DNA of 64,000 nucleotides from UBA2199 sp964628035 (GCA_964628035.1 CAZVPI010000006.1:1-64000), one strand, 5' to 3'. Positions 16,205-23,615 are shown, counted from the stretch's first letter. Notes: generated by a model from the sequence alone, not told the origin. Made by a program: numbers and translations.

Positions 16205-17514
16205 TGCGAAAGCCCTGAGGGCGTCCTGGGCGTGGTCAGCAGCTCGTAAAACGCCTGCCATTTGCGCTCCTGGGAGCCACCCGGTCCGGAGGCCTTTTCC
16301 ACCCAGGCGCGGACGATCTCTTCGCCCAGGGTGTAGTTGATGATGTAGCTGCGGTAGGCGGCGATGAACTGCAGCGATTTTTCCGACTGCTCGGGCGTCT
16401 CCAGGCCGTAACGCTCCAGCCAGCGCCTCGCCTCCTCGCGGCTCATCCTGCCGTCCAGGAACTCGCGGGCCGCGTGGATGCCGGTGCGCTCGAGCCTGTG
16501 GGTCAGCTCCCGCACCCGCGCCAGGCGCCCGGCCTTGTCCGGGTCGAGGCCGGCCAGGGGATAGAGGACCTTTTTTTCGAACTCCAGGCGCTCGTCGCCG
16601 GGAAAGAGCAGCTCGATGCCGTAATTGGCCGTCCCCTCGGCGATCAGCGACAAGGGGCTGAAGAGCGGATAGACCGAGAACTCGATCCAGCCCCGCCCCT
16701 TGGCCAGCTTCTCCTCCAGCAGCGAGTTGAACGCATGATGCCCCGGGTAGCCCTCGTGGGCGGCCCAGGTTACGGCCTGGCCGACGTGCATCGGCAGGTC
16801 GGTGTTGATCTCGATCAGGCTGAAGGCGTTCCCCTTGTACCAGTTGTAGGCTCCCCAGGGCTTGTCTTTCACGTAGGAAGCCGAGAAGCTCTCGCCTACG
16901 GGCAGGGCGATGCGCGCCAGGGTGCGGCGCCGGCATTCGGCGATGGCGGCCTCGAAGACCGCCGCCACCCTGCCGGCGGGGACGTCGAACTCCTTGCGGA
17001 AAGCGGCGAGCCTCTCGGTCAGGCTGCCGTCGCCGGGCAGGAGCGTTTCCATTTCGGCCAGCGCCTTCTCGTATTCGGCCTGGGGGCGCGCCGGCGCCAC
17101 GGCGTCGTAGAAGAGGCGCGTCTCCTCGTCGAAGGAGAACTTCCTGCCGGAGAGGACGTCGACCTGGGCGCGGACGGCGATGAGCTGCTTTTTCAGGAAC
17201 TCGGCGCGGAGCCTCTCCATGGCATCGAGCGGCCCGCCCATGGCGGCGTCCAGGCGGCGCAGCAGGGCGTCGGCCTTTTTCTTGAGCGCCGCCTCCGGGA
17301 AACCGCGGCGCAGGACCGAGTCGTCGTGGGCCACGACCCATTCCCTGGGCCCGTAATAGGCGTCGATGTAGCCCGGGGAATAGGCCCCGACCTCCAGCGC
17401 CAGCCTGACGTAGCCTTCGCCGACCGGATCGAGCGCCCGCCCGGGATCCTCAGCCGCGAGCAGCAAAGTAACGAACGCGGCGAGAGCCGCCGGAAGAAGA
17501 AAGGATCGTTTCAT
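16189..17514 (-). CDS. Secreted DUF885-family putative zinc peptidase
   Basis: A 441-residue exported protein with a signal peptide (FLLPAALAAFVTLLLAAED). The family's metal motif is intact: WAAHEGYPGHHAF with His253, Glu254 and His259, plus the downstream glutamate in AEGTANYGIELL. DUF885 proteins are predicted gluzincin-like peptidases; substrates are unknown. The start has AGGTGA upstream. The end is odd: the last residues (SQLGVR) and the stop codon are read from a heptad repeat array, so the original C-terminus may have been replaced. The gene is monocistronic. Confidence 0.85.
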   Translation of the reverse strand: MKRSFLLPAALAAFVTLLLAAEDPGRALDPVGEGYVRLALEVGAYSPGYIDAYYGPREWVVAHDDSVLRRGFPEAALKKKADALLRRLDAAMGGPLDAMERLRAEFLKKQLIAVRAQVDVLSGRKFSFDEETRLFYDAVAPARPQAEYEKALAEMETLLPGDGSLTERLAAFRKEFDVPAGRVAAVFEAAIAECRRRTLARIALPVGESFSASYVKDKPWGAYNWYKGNAFSLIEINTDLPMHVGQAVTWAAHEGYPGHHAFNSLLEEKLAKGRGWIEFSVYPLFSPLSLIAEGTANYGIELLFPGDERLEFEKKVLYPLAGLDPDKAGRLARVRELTHRLERTGIHAAREFLDGRMSREEARRWLERYGLETPEQSEKSLQFIAAYRSYIINYTLGEEIVRAWVEKASGPGGSQERKWQAFYELLTTPRTPSGLSQLGVR

Positions 17515-17582
17515 GATTCACCTGTTTCATGTTGAGATACCGCCATTCTATTCCATCCCTCCCAAAAGAACAAACGATTCCG

Positions 17583-17738
17583 TTGTACCTTTACGGGGAC
17601 CGGGGGTGCGACCCATTCGTGATCTGCCGATTGTTATCAAAATCCGTAGGGGCGTATTATTATACGCCCCCCCCTGATCGTGCCGATCCGCCAACGGCAG
17701 GGCGAATGATTGTTCGCCCCTACAGATGCTCCCTCCTA
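17583..17738 (+). pseudogene. Remnant of a tRNA-Ser gene carrying hairpin insertions
   Basis: 17583-17614 matches the variable arm and T arm of the intact tRNA-Ser gene (TTGTACCTTTACGGGGACC then GGGTGCGACC); the acceptor 3' side GCTCCCTCC is found again only near 17729-17737. Between them are REP-like palindromes (GTAGGGGCG...CGCCCC, 17648-17676; GGGCGAATGATTGTTCGCCC, 17700-17719). The 5' half is missing. Confidence 0.55.
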
Positions 17739-17758
17739 TTGCATCTGTTCTCCTTGAT

Positions 17759-17787
17759 TTGACTCTTGAGGTTCCCTTTGTTACTAT
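17759..17787 (+). promoter_or_regulatory. Duplicated tRNA-Ser promoter before the split copy
   Basis: -35 TTGACT (17759-17764) and -10 TACTAT (17782-17787) with a 17-bp spacer. The following leader matches that of the intact gene (TTTGTTAC and GGCCGGAGGG), so the whole promoter was duplicated with the gene. Confidence 0.6.
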
Positions 17788-17798
17788 TCCTCCCGGCC

Positions 17799-18339
17799 GG
17801 AGGGATGGCAGAGCGGGCGTCACGCCCTGGTTTCTGCCGATCTCCTCGATCGCAGAAACCAATTGGCGTGACGCTGCCAACGCCAGATGTTTTTGGCGGT
17901 ATTCCTGCAATCGCCAAAAACATGGTGTTGGGATCGAATGCGGCGGCCGGCCTCACTACGATTTCAACTAGGTCACTTTCATGTTGAAATCGTCTAGTGA
18001 GGCACGTCCCCGAATGGGGATCTTGAAAACCGTTGCCCCTTCCCTTTAGTTTCATCTTGCGCGATCACATATTAAGGGGAAGGGACGCGTCCCTTTGCGG
18101 GGACCAGGGGTTCGATTACAAATTTGCGATCTGCAAATTTGAACTACGAGCTTTGCGAGTAGCCCGAAGGGCGCGCGGCAGCAGCCCCGCATTCATTCGC
18201 GAACTGCGAATCGGGACCGCGAGCCCTGCGAGCGGCCCCGCAGGGGTGCGTGACAGCAGTCACGCATCCCATCCCGTTTCCTTTTATTCACTTTTAGCGA
18301 TCTCGCATCCAGGAAACGGGACAGGTCCCACTCCCTCCT
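17799..18339 (+). pseudogene. tRNA-Ser copy split into five pieces by palindromic insertions
   Basis: Pieces of the intact tRNA-Ser occur in order: 17799-17816 (acceptor 5' side and D arm), 17934-17946 (D loop to anticodon stem), 18021-18035 (anticodon loop TCTTGAAAACC to variable arm), 18090-18118 (variable arm and T arm), 18330-18338 (acceptor 3' side). The intervening 117, 74, 54 and about 211 bp are almost entirely inverted repeats, for example GCGTCACGCC/GGCGTGACGC (17817/17865), GGTTTCTGC/GCAGAAACC, CGATTTCAAC/GTTGAAATCG, CAAATTTGC/GCAAATTTG and CCCGTTTCC/GGAAACGGG. It cannot fold as a normal tRNA. Confidence 0.75.
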
Positions 18340-18357
18340 ATCGCCTTGAATCTTAAA

Positions 18358-18386
18358 TTGACACTCTCAGAACCCTTTGTTACAAT
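18358..18386 (+). promoter_or_regulatory. tRNA-Ser promoter
   Basis: -35 TTGACA (18358-18363, consensus), 17-bp spacer, -10 TACAAT (18381-18386), ending 11 bp before the tRNA. Confidence 0.85.
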
Positions 18387-18397
18387 CCCCCCTGGCC

Positions 18398-18484
18398 GGA
18401 GGGATGGCAGAGCGGTCGAATGCGGCGGTCTTGAAAACCGTTGTCCCTTTACGGGGACCGTGGGTTCGAATCCTACTCCCTCCG
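18398..18484 (+). tRNA. tRNA-Ser (anticodon TGA)
   Basis: An 87-nt type II tRNA. The acceptor stem GGAGGGA (18398-18404) pairs with TCCCTCC (18477-18483), discriminator G18484. The anticodon stem-loop contains CTTGAAA with anticodon TGA, the long variable arm is TTGTCCCTTTACGGGGACC, and the T loop is GGTTCGAATCC. CCA is not encoded. It reads UCN serine codons. Promoter at 18358. The 3' end is embedded in a 17-bp inverted repeat (18472-18488 with 18500-18516). Confidence 0.95.
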
Positions 18485-18541
18485 TTGCCTTTTATGTTCG
18501 CAACGGAGGGAGTAGGATCTGTTGCGAGCATAGCGAGCAAC
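18472..18541. repeat. Inverted copy of the tRNA-Ser 3' end, plus second hairpin
   Basis: 17 bp spanning the tRNA acceptor 3' side and flank (18472-18488) are exactly repeated in inverted orientation at 18500-18516 with an 11-bp spacer. A second hairpin GTTGC/GCAAC follows (18521-18541). In RNA the first hairpin would compete with acceptor-stem formation. Confidence 0.8.
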
Positions 18542-18706
18542 TCATCCCTTTCCCTCCGCCATTTCCATCCCCTAATCCTCAATACTGACGGGGGTTTCAA
18601 CGTGCGACCTAATCGTCCGCTTTCCCCTTTCCTGCCCATCCCCCCAAAAAATACCGTTGTCCTTGTGCGGGTTTTGTACAGGTAGGAGTTTTTAGATTAT
18701 CCGGGG

Positions 18707-18738
18707 ACCCAGGCTGGATCTAGCGTTCCAGCCTGGGT
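18707..18738. repeat. 11-bp perfect hairpin downstream of tRNA-Ser
   Basis: ACCCAGGCTGG (18707-18717) pairs with CCAGCCTGGGT (18728-18738), with a 10-nt loop and no T tract. It has the same character as the palindromes inside the split tRNA copy. The rest of 18545-18780 holds a short variable-arm-like fragment (about 18650-18669) and a direct repeat TTGTGCGGGT (18663, 18754); no gene is seen. Confidence 0.7.
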
Positions 18739-18829
18739 TCTGTGCCGGTTTTTGTGCGGGTAAATCCCCTCAGCTATTTTTTATAAATTTGATGTAGGGT
18801 TTTGTCTTTTCTGTTAAAATAGTGAAACT

Positions 18830-19321
18830 ATGAGTAAAGAATCTAATGATCAGCTTTTTAGAAAAAGAGAAAAAATCGAATATGGTATTTTTGGATTAAT
18901 CGCATTCACACTTTCGTTGAGCATTCAGTTCAGCCCAAAGATGGGTAATGATTATATTTCAATTCTTTTTTTATCTTGGTCGTTTTATTTTATTTCTTTT
19001 ACAATAAGTGGTCTAAGATTGGTTCTCGATTTAGAATATGAAATATTAAAATTTCAGAATCACTTAACATTCAATTTAAAACGGTCGATTGAAAAAGAAA
19101 TCAGGGAGAATAATAAGATCTGCGATGAAAATCGAGAAGCATTCAATCGAATAGAAAAGGAAAGTTTGAAAGAGATTGATGAGGAGTATTATAAAAAAGG
19201 AAGAACCATTGAAAAATTGAGAAAGTTTCTTTATGACAATAGATTTTTACATGTTCTTTTTTATTATTTTGGTGTTCTTTTGAATATTTTATTTGCAGCC
19301 TTGATAATTTCCGAGAAATGA
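18830..19321 (+). CDS. A+T-rich predicted membrane protein, unknown function
   Basis: A 163-residue protein with three or four membrane helices: IFGLIAFTLSLSIQF, ISILFLSWSFYFISFTISGL and, at the C-terminus, FYYFGVLLNILFAALIIS. A charged, probably cytoplasmic helical region with many Lys, Glu and Asn (residues 80-135) lies between the helix pairs. Codon use is strongly A/T-ending, unlike every gene around it, so recent horizontal acquisition is likely. It is the first gene after the tRNA-Ser locus, a common integration site. A TAAAAT -10-like box is at 18815-18820; no Shine-Dalgarno is clear. No family is recognised. Confidence 0.7.
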   Translation: MSKESNDQLFRKREKIEYGIFGLIAFTLSLSIQFSPKMGNDYISILFLSWSFYFISFTISGLRLVLDLEYEILKFQNHLTFNLKRSIEKEIRENNKICDENREAFNRIEKESLKEIDEEYYKKGRTIEKLRKFLYDNRFLHVLFYYFGVLLNILFAALIISEK

Positions 19322-19460
19322 TTGTTCTTCAACTAGTATTCTTAATTATTCTGATATAAATATGTAATAGAAGCTATTCTGGCTTCTTCAATCCTTTTTC
19401 AAATAAACCAAATCGGGAGAGGTCCTTCCTAAAGACGACCAAATCCATAGGAGGAAAAAC

Positions 19461-19727
19461 ATGGAAAAAATGATCCAAGAACTCTGCCTTTTACTGATGT
19501 TCCTGACGGGCTGGGAAGAGGAGTCCCGGCAGAAGCCTGGCGAGAAAATTTTCCGGGCCTGGAAGGGATATTTATTCGAGACCCTGAACAAGCTCGCTGA
19601 CGAAAAGCTCATCGTCCAGTTCGCCAACACCAAGTCTGTGACCCTGACCGAGGCCGGCAAACAGCGGGCCCGGCAGCTGAAGGAGCAGATCTTCAGCGAG
19701 AAAGGAGCGAGCCATGGCAAATGGTAA
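19461..19727 (+). CDS. DUF6429-like small protein
   Basis: An 88-residue soluble protein. The core RAWKGYLFETLNKLADEKLI followed by KSVTLTEAGKQRARQL fits the DUF6429 pattern of a small winged-helix-like fold often found with mobile elements. The N-terminal part, with LCLLLMFLTGWEEE, is consistent. AGGAGG is upstream (19450-19455). Its end overlaps the start of the nuclease gene by 14 bp, so these two and the following ATPase gene look like one operon. No function is established. Confidence 0.7.
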   Translation: MEKMIQELCLLLMFLTGWEEESRQKPGEKIFRAWKGYLFETLNKLADEKLIVQFANTKSVTLTEAGKQRARQLKEQIFSEKGASHGKW

Positions 19728-20658
19728 CGGCAAGACCATCCTGACCAACTCAGCTATCACGTCTTTCAAGGCCTGCCCCCGCAAGTACTACTGGCGCTAC
19801 ATCCGTGAGATCGAGGCCCTGGAGCGACCGGAGGCGCTGCTTCTAGGCACAGCCATCCACGGCTTCCTGGAGTCCCATTACCGCCAGCTCCCGTACGATC
19901 CCCCTACCGACCTGGTGCCGAAGAGCCAGGCCATACTGAAGGGTGTCAGGGAGTATTATCCGATTCTTTACATGGACGACTTCGACCTATTCGAGCCGAT
20001 GGCGGTGGAACGGGTCATCTCGGGTGAGATCCTCAACCCCGAGACCGGCAGGCCTGCCAGGGAGTACGCTTACGGAGGCAAGGTAGATGGCCTTGTCATT
20101 CTGAAAAAGGATGTGGAGGGCTTCAAGGCGGGCGATCTGCTTCTGCTGGAACACAAGACCGCGTCCAAGGTCGACGAAGCCTACTTTGAGCGCCTGCAGC
20201 TGGACAGTCAATTGCTGCTCTACTCACTATACCTTTCCAGGGAGCTGGGCGCCCCTATCGCCGGCACCTTGTTCAACGTAATCCAGAAGCCTAGCCTGAG
20301 GCAGAAGAAGAACGAGAGTGAGGCCGAGTATTATCAGCGGCTACGTCTGGAAATGAACTGGCCGGAGCTCTACCATCGCCGCTATCTGCGGTTCCCCGAG
20401 ATGCGCCTGCAGGAGATCCAGAGGGAGCTCTGGAATGCCAAGAACGTCATCGCCAAGGCCAGGCAGGAGGGCGTGTTCAACATGAACAGCAGCGCTTGCT
20501 TCGACTACCACCGCAAGTGCGACTACTGGGCCCTTTGTTCCAGCGAGGATCCCGAAACGATCCTGGAAGGGGGGCAATTTCAGCACCAGGAAGCCCATGT
20601 GGAGCTAATCGGTGCTGCCGAAGGTAATCTGGCCGCATCGGCTGGAGAACCCTTTTAG
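19714..20658 (+). CDS. PD-(D/E)XK nuclease with Fe-S cysteines (Cas4/AddB-like)
   Basis: A 314-residue phage-type exonuclease. SFKACPRKYYWRY (Cys21) opens the domain, Asp125 (GGKVDGL) and Glu146-x-Lys148 (LLEHKTASK) form the nuclease centre, and QLLLYSLYL is the Q-motif helix. Three C-terminal cysteines in ACFDYHRKCDYWALC complete a [4Fe-4S] site with Cys21. Such nucleases resect DNA ends for recombination. The order small protein, nuclease, ATPase (next gene, 9-bp gap) resembles a phage recombination module. Codon use is less GC-extreme than in core genes. Confidence 0.88.
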   Translation: MANGNGKTILTNSAITSFKACPRKYYWRYIREIEALERPEALLLGTAIHGFLESHYRQLPYDPPTDLVPKSQAILKGVREYYPILYMDDFDLFEPMAVERVISGEILNPETGRPAREYAYGGKVDGLVILKKDVEGFKAGDLLLLEHKTASKVDEAYFERLQLDSQLLLYSLYLSRELGAPIAGTLFNVIQKPSLRQKKNESEAEYYQRLRLEMNWPELYHRRYLRFPEMRLQEIQRELWNAKNVIAKARQEGVFNMNSSACFDYHRKCDYWALCSSEDPETILEGGQFQHQEAHVELIGAAEGNLAASAGEPF

Positions 20659-20667
20659 GAGGCAAAT

Positions 20668-21360
20668 ATGCAAGAAAAAAATAAGCCCTACGTCATCATG
20701 CTCTACGGTCAGTCCAAGTGTGGCCTCAGCTCCATCGCCGCCCAGTTCCCAGCGCCCCTCTTCCTGAACATCAATGACACCCTCAATCGGTTGAACGTCA
20801 AGGCGTTAAAGATCAACACCTGGGAGGAGTTCCTGGACCGGGCCCTGGAGATCAGCAAGGGCAAGCACGGGCAGCAGACCCTCATTGTCAGCCACATCGA
20901 TGGGCTCTGGGATTTGGCCCAGGAGTTCGTGGTGGAGGCGTTCAACAAGCAAAACGGCGCTAACGTAAAGGCCCTGGCCGATGCCTCTTATTCACTGTGG
21001 AAAGAGGCCCTAAAGCTGTTCGATGCCAAGTTAGAAAAACTGACCACCTTAGGGAACGTGGTCCTGCTAGCCCATGAGATCACGGAGAACAGGAACTACA
21101 ACGGCATCGAGCGGTCGATGGTGCAGGCTAACTTGGAGCGTCAGATAGGGGCCAGAGTTGCCAACCTGGCAGACGCCATCGGGCGGGTACTGCTAACCGA
21201 GTCGGGGGCACGGCTGGTAACCTTCCAGCCGGCGCCTCACCAGATCACGGGGTCCCGGCTTCACGAGCTGCTGCAGAAGCAGTTTGTGGTGGAGGTAGGC
21301 TTAAGGCCCGCCTTCATCGATGAGCTGGTGTCCATCCAGCAGGCGAAGAAGATCGCTTAA
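20668..21360 (+). CDS. Phage-type AAA/RecA-like protein with degenerate Walker motifs
   Basis: A 230-residue protein with the outline of the AAA_24/Sak4 family of phage single-strand annealing or recombination ATPases. The P-loop position reads GQSKCGLS (residues 14-21), missing the lysine of GKS/T, and the Walker B position reads LIVSHIDGLW where relatives have an aspartate. The later RQIGARVANLADAIGRVL and sensor-like VVLLAHE are typical. ATP hydrolysis is therefore doubtful; it may be decaying or act as a DNA-binding subunit. It follows the nuclease gene by 9 bp with AGGAGG upstream. Confidence 0.75.
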   Translation: MQEKNKPYVIMLYGQSKCGLSSIAAQFPAPLFLNINDTLNRLNVKALKINTWEEFLDRALEISKGKHGQQTLIVSHIDGLWDLAQEFVVEAFNKQNGANVKALADASYSLWKEALKLFDAKLEKLTTLGNVVLLAHEITENRNYNGIERSMVQANLERQIGARVANLADAIGRVLLTESGARLVTFQPAPHQITGSRLHELLQKQFVVEVGLRPAFIDELVSIQQAKKIA

Positions 21361-21395
21361 CCGATATAGCGCTACTCCCGCACGGGAGGTGCGTC

Positions 21396-21476
21396 ATGAA
21401 CAAATTCTTGAAAGTCCTCTGGATGATCCTTCTGATCGTGCTCGAATCGCTCGGTCGGCGAGATCGTCCAGGGTGA
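21396..21476 (+). CDS. 26-residue hydrophobic peptide
   Basis: A short frame with GGGAGGTG 6 bp upstream of its ATG. It encodes a hydrophobic stretch (FLKVLWMILLIVLESLG) and a basic end. It could be a small membrane peptide (holin or toxin-like) or the start of a truncated phage gene. Only the ribosome-binding site and composition support it. Confidence 0.35.
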   Translation: MNKFLKVLWMILLIVLESLGRRDRPG

Positions 21477-21526
21477 CACGCTTCGTGGGGGCAGGACCGG
21501 TAGCCGGCTGCCTCTTTTTATTGAAG

Positions 21527-21940
21527 TTACAATGCTGCCATTGTGATAATATTCGAAATCAATGAAGTAATAAGCCCAGGGAGCCAGGTATTCGATAAAG
21601 ATCCAAGCAGTTTTTGGAGAGCCGATTTATCGGGCGTCTGCTTTTCCAGCTCTGCCACCATTTTAGTCAGCGTAATTAATTGAGCTTGCATCTCATCATT
21701 GACAGCGGTCTCTGCTGCTTTTTGCGCTATACGAATTAATGTATTGCCCATAGATGCCACAGCATAAATGCCTGGCCCCCCAGAGCCACCCTGTGCAATT
21801 GTCCCGATTGCGCCTGGAGCGCTAGCTGTTGATTGATACGCTGCTGAGCTCACATTCACTGTGAATTGAAACTGATTGGGATTGTTTTTTAAGGAATCGC
21901 GTATTGCAGAAATAAGGATCGCTGCTTCTGATGCCTTCAT
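21527..21940 (-). CDS. Hypothetical protein of the accessory island
   Basis: A 137-residue protein, started at ATG 21940 with GGAGGGA upstream. The N-terminal half is polar (MKASEAAILISAIRD, FQFTVNVSSAAYQS), followed by a Gly-rich turn (GTIAQGGSGGPGIYA), a long helix with heptad spacing (about residues 70-105) and a hydrophobic C-terminal segment LPGLITSLISNIITMAAL. A membrane-active or effector role is conceivable from this layout but not supported by any motif. It points against the neighbouring genes. Confidence 0.55.
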   Translation of the reverse strand: MKASEAAILISAIRDSLKNNPNQFQFTVNVSSAAYQSTASAPGAIGTIAQGGSGGPGIYAVASMGNTLIRIAQKAAETAVNDEMQAQLITLTKMVAELEKQTPDKSALQKLLGSLSNTWLPGLITSLISNIITMAAL

Positions 21941-22075
21941 TAGTCCCTCCTTCTAGCGGGACATTTTTTTAGCCGTAATATCCGTTTTAGTTGGAAGTTG
22001 AAGCTCTATGCCCCGCATCAATTTAATAATATTCCTTTGACGATTTCTTTACCAGAGAATAATTCAGAGGGATAC

Positions 22076-23061
22076 AGGGGACGGTGCTTGACTATATTAC
22101 TTTGGCGATGTAAGTTGAATTCATGCGAAGGGAGAGCTTGACCAATCCGGGTGCGTTCCATCACGTTATGAACCGGGGAATAAACGGCGAATTCATTTTT
22201 CCCAGAGATAACGACAAAGAGATATTCCTGGAATTCCCCCACAAGAGAGCATCCATTGTAGGTGCGCGGATAATCGGTTATTGTCTGATGAACAATCATT
22301 ACCATCTGCTGCCGGAAAATATTTCCGGCCGCATGAGCGGCCTGTTGAAGCAGGTAAATGGCGCTTATGGCATTTATTACCGGCGCCATCATGGCGGCAA
22401 GGGGTACGTCTTCCAGAGCCGCTTTAAATCGACGCTGATTCAGGACGATTCCCATCTGCGCCTGGCCATTCTTTGTTTGCTGCAAAAATCCCGTGCGCGC
22501 CGGTCTCGTATCGATAATCGATGAATACCCTTGGTCCAGCGCTAACGAATACCTGGGGAAAACCAAGCGCCTGATCGCGGGCGTTCGGTTCGTGCATGAG
22601 CTATGGGGCGGGAAAAAGGCATTATTAAGAGAAATGAAAGGAGCGCAAATTGCAGAGCTATCACTAGTAAAAAGCGATCATGGCGATATTTTGGGTGAAA
22701 GCGAATTCCAGCATCAAGCGCTGGAGAAGCATGACCGGCGGGTTGCTGAAAAATCCATAGAAAAAAGGCGCAAAGAAGACAGCTATTTCGAACCGATGGG
22801 GAAGGTCTATTGGGATTTGGAAAGAACAAATGGAGTGAAGTTCCAGCAACTGGATTATGGGACACTGCAAGGCAAGCGCTTGCGGGGGGGGACTTTTTTG
22901 ATTCGGCTTAAGGAGTTGTCTGGGCTCACCTACAGGGAGATCGCGCAATTGCCCGAATTTGCAGCTATCAGGCAAAATTCGCCGGGGAACTGTATACGGA
23001 TGCCACAAAACGGCTTTGGGCAAAATGACGGCTAAAGTAACAAAGTCAAGCACCGTCCCTA
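22076..23061 (+). mobile_element. RAYT/REP-type element with terminal inverted repeats
   Basis: AGGGGACGGTGCTTGAC followed by TTACTTTGGC (22076-22106) is repeated inverted as GCTAAAGTAA then GTCAAGCACCGTCCCT (23032-23061). The element carries a Y1-type transposase gene with a frameshift and ends just before the ferritin promoter. Such GGGACGGTGCTTGAC ends are typical of REP-associated transposases. Confidence 0.85.
22123..23035 (+). pseudogene. REP-associated tyrosine transposase (Y1_Tnp), frameshifted
   Basis: The first frame (22123-22524) carries the HUH motif region (GYCLMNNHYHLL), FHHVMNRGI and the tyrosine-containing helix LLKQVNGAYGIYYRRHH. The conserved continuation (NPVRAGLVS then EYPWSSANEYLG) is read in the +1-shifted frame (open from about 22489). 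The switch is at a run of five A (22484-22488) where four would restore LQNPVRAG. The C-terminal helix-turn-helix part LTYREIAQLPEFAAI is intact to 23035. The gene is either inactive or needs frameshifting on the A-run. The mechanism is single-strand transposition via a 5'-phosphotyrosine bond. Confidence 0.85.
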
Positions 23062-23073
23062 TTTCTTTGGAAT

Positions 23074-23102
23074 TGTTAAAAGATACCATTCATGGTATAT
23101 TT
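23074..23102 (+). promoter_or_regulatory. Ferritin promoter with operator-like palindrome
   Basis: -35 TTGTTA (23074-23079), 17-bp spacer, -10 TATATT (23097-23102). The perfect inverted repeat ATACCAT-TC-ATGGTAT (23084-23099) fills the spacer and touches the -10, a position suited to a repressor such as an iron or peroxide regulator. Confidence 0.6.
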
Positions 23103-23120
23103 CAGGCAACGGAGGTTGGC

Positions 23121-23615
23121 ATGATCAACAAAAAATTGGAAGCGGCCTTGAACAAGCAGATCAACGAGGAGATGTTCTCGGCCTACCTGTACCTGTCCAT
23201 GGCGGCTTATTTTCAGCAGCTGAACCTGGGCGGCTTCGCCTCCTGGATGAAGGCCCAGGCCCAGGAGGAGATGTCCCATGCCATGAAATTCTTCCATTTC
23301 CTGGAGGAAATGGAGGGGCAGGTTGCGCTGAAGGCGATCCAGGAGCCGGAAAGCAAATGGGCGTCCCCGCTGGCCGCGTTCACGGCCGCCCTGGAGCACG
23401 AGCGCCACATCACCGCTTGCATCAACGATCTCTACCGCCTGGCCCTGGCCGAGAACGCCTACCCCATGCAGATCATGCTGCAGTGGTTCATCAAGGAGCA
23501 GGTCGAGGAGGAGGCCACCGCCGCCCGGATCGTCCATGAGCTGACCCAGGTCCAGGACAGCCCGCAGGGCCTGTGGATGATCAACCGCGAGCTGGGAGCG
23601 CGGAAAGCAACCTGA
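23121..23615 (+). CDS. ftnA: Ferritin (bacterial FtnA type)
   Basis: A 164-residue four-helix iron-storage protein. The start is ATG 23121 with GGAGG at 23111-23115. Ferroxidase ligands are in place: Glu in NEEMFSAYLYLSMAAYF, the Glu/His pair in QAQEEMSHAMKFF, and Glu/Gln in the later helices (LEHERHITACI, EQVEEEATAARI). Length matches FtnA; there is no haem-ligating Met pattern of bacterioferritin. It would oxidise Fe(II) and store it in a 24-mer. A RAYT element ends 60 bp upstream. Confidence 0.93.
   Translation: MINKKLEAALNKQINEEMFSAYLYLSMAAYFQQLNLGGFASWMKAQAQEEMSHAMKFFHFLEEMEGQVALKAIQEPESKWASPLAAFTAALEHERHITACINDLYRLALAENAYPMQIMLQWFIKEQVEEEATAARIVHELTQVQDSPQGLWMINRELGARKAT

Noticed and set aside
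17799..18339. Functional tRNA-Ser with introns
   Set aside because: Four long blocks, including ones in the D loop and the T arm, cannot be removed by known bacterial intron types; no group I intron features are seen.
18707..18738. Rho-independent terminator for tRNA-Ser
   Set aside because: The hairpin is strong but lacks a T tract and lies more than 220 bp downstream.
20668..21360. RecA/RadA recombinase
   Set aside because: Length and motif order fit the phage AAA_24/Sak4 group better, and both Walker motifs are degenerate.
22018..22566. A 182-codon minus-strand frame across the RAYT element
   Set aside because: It is antisense to a recognisable transposase and extends across the terminal inverted repeat.
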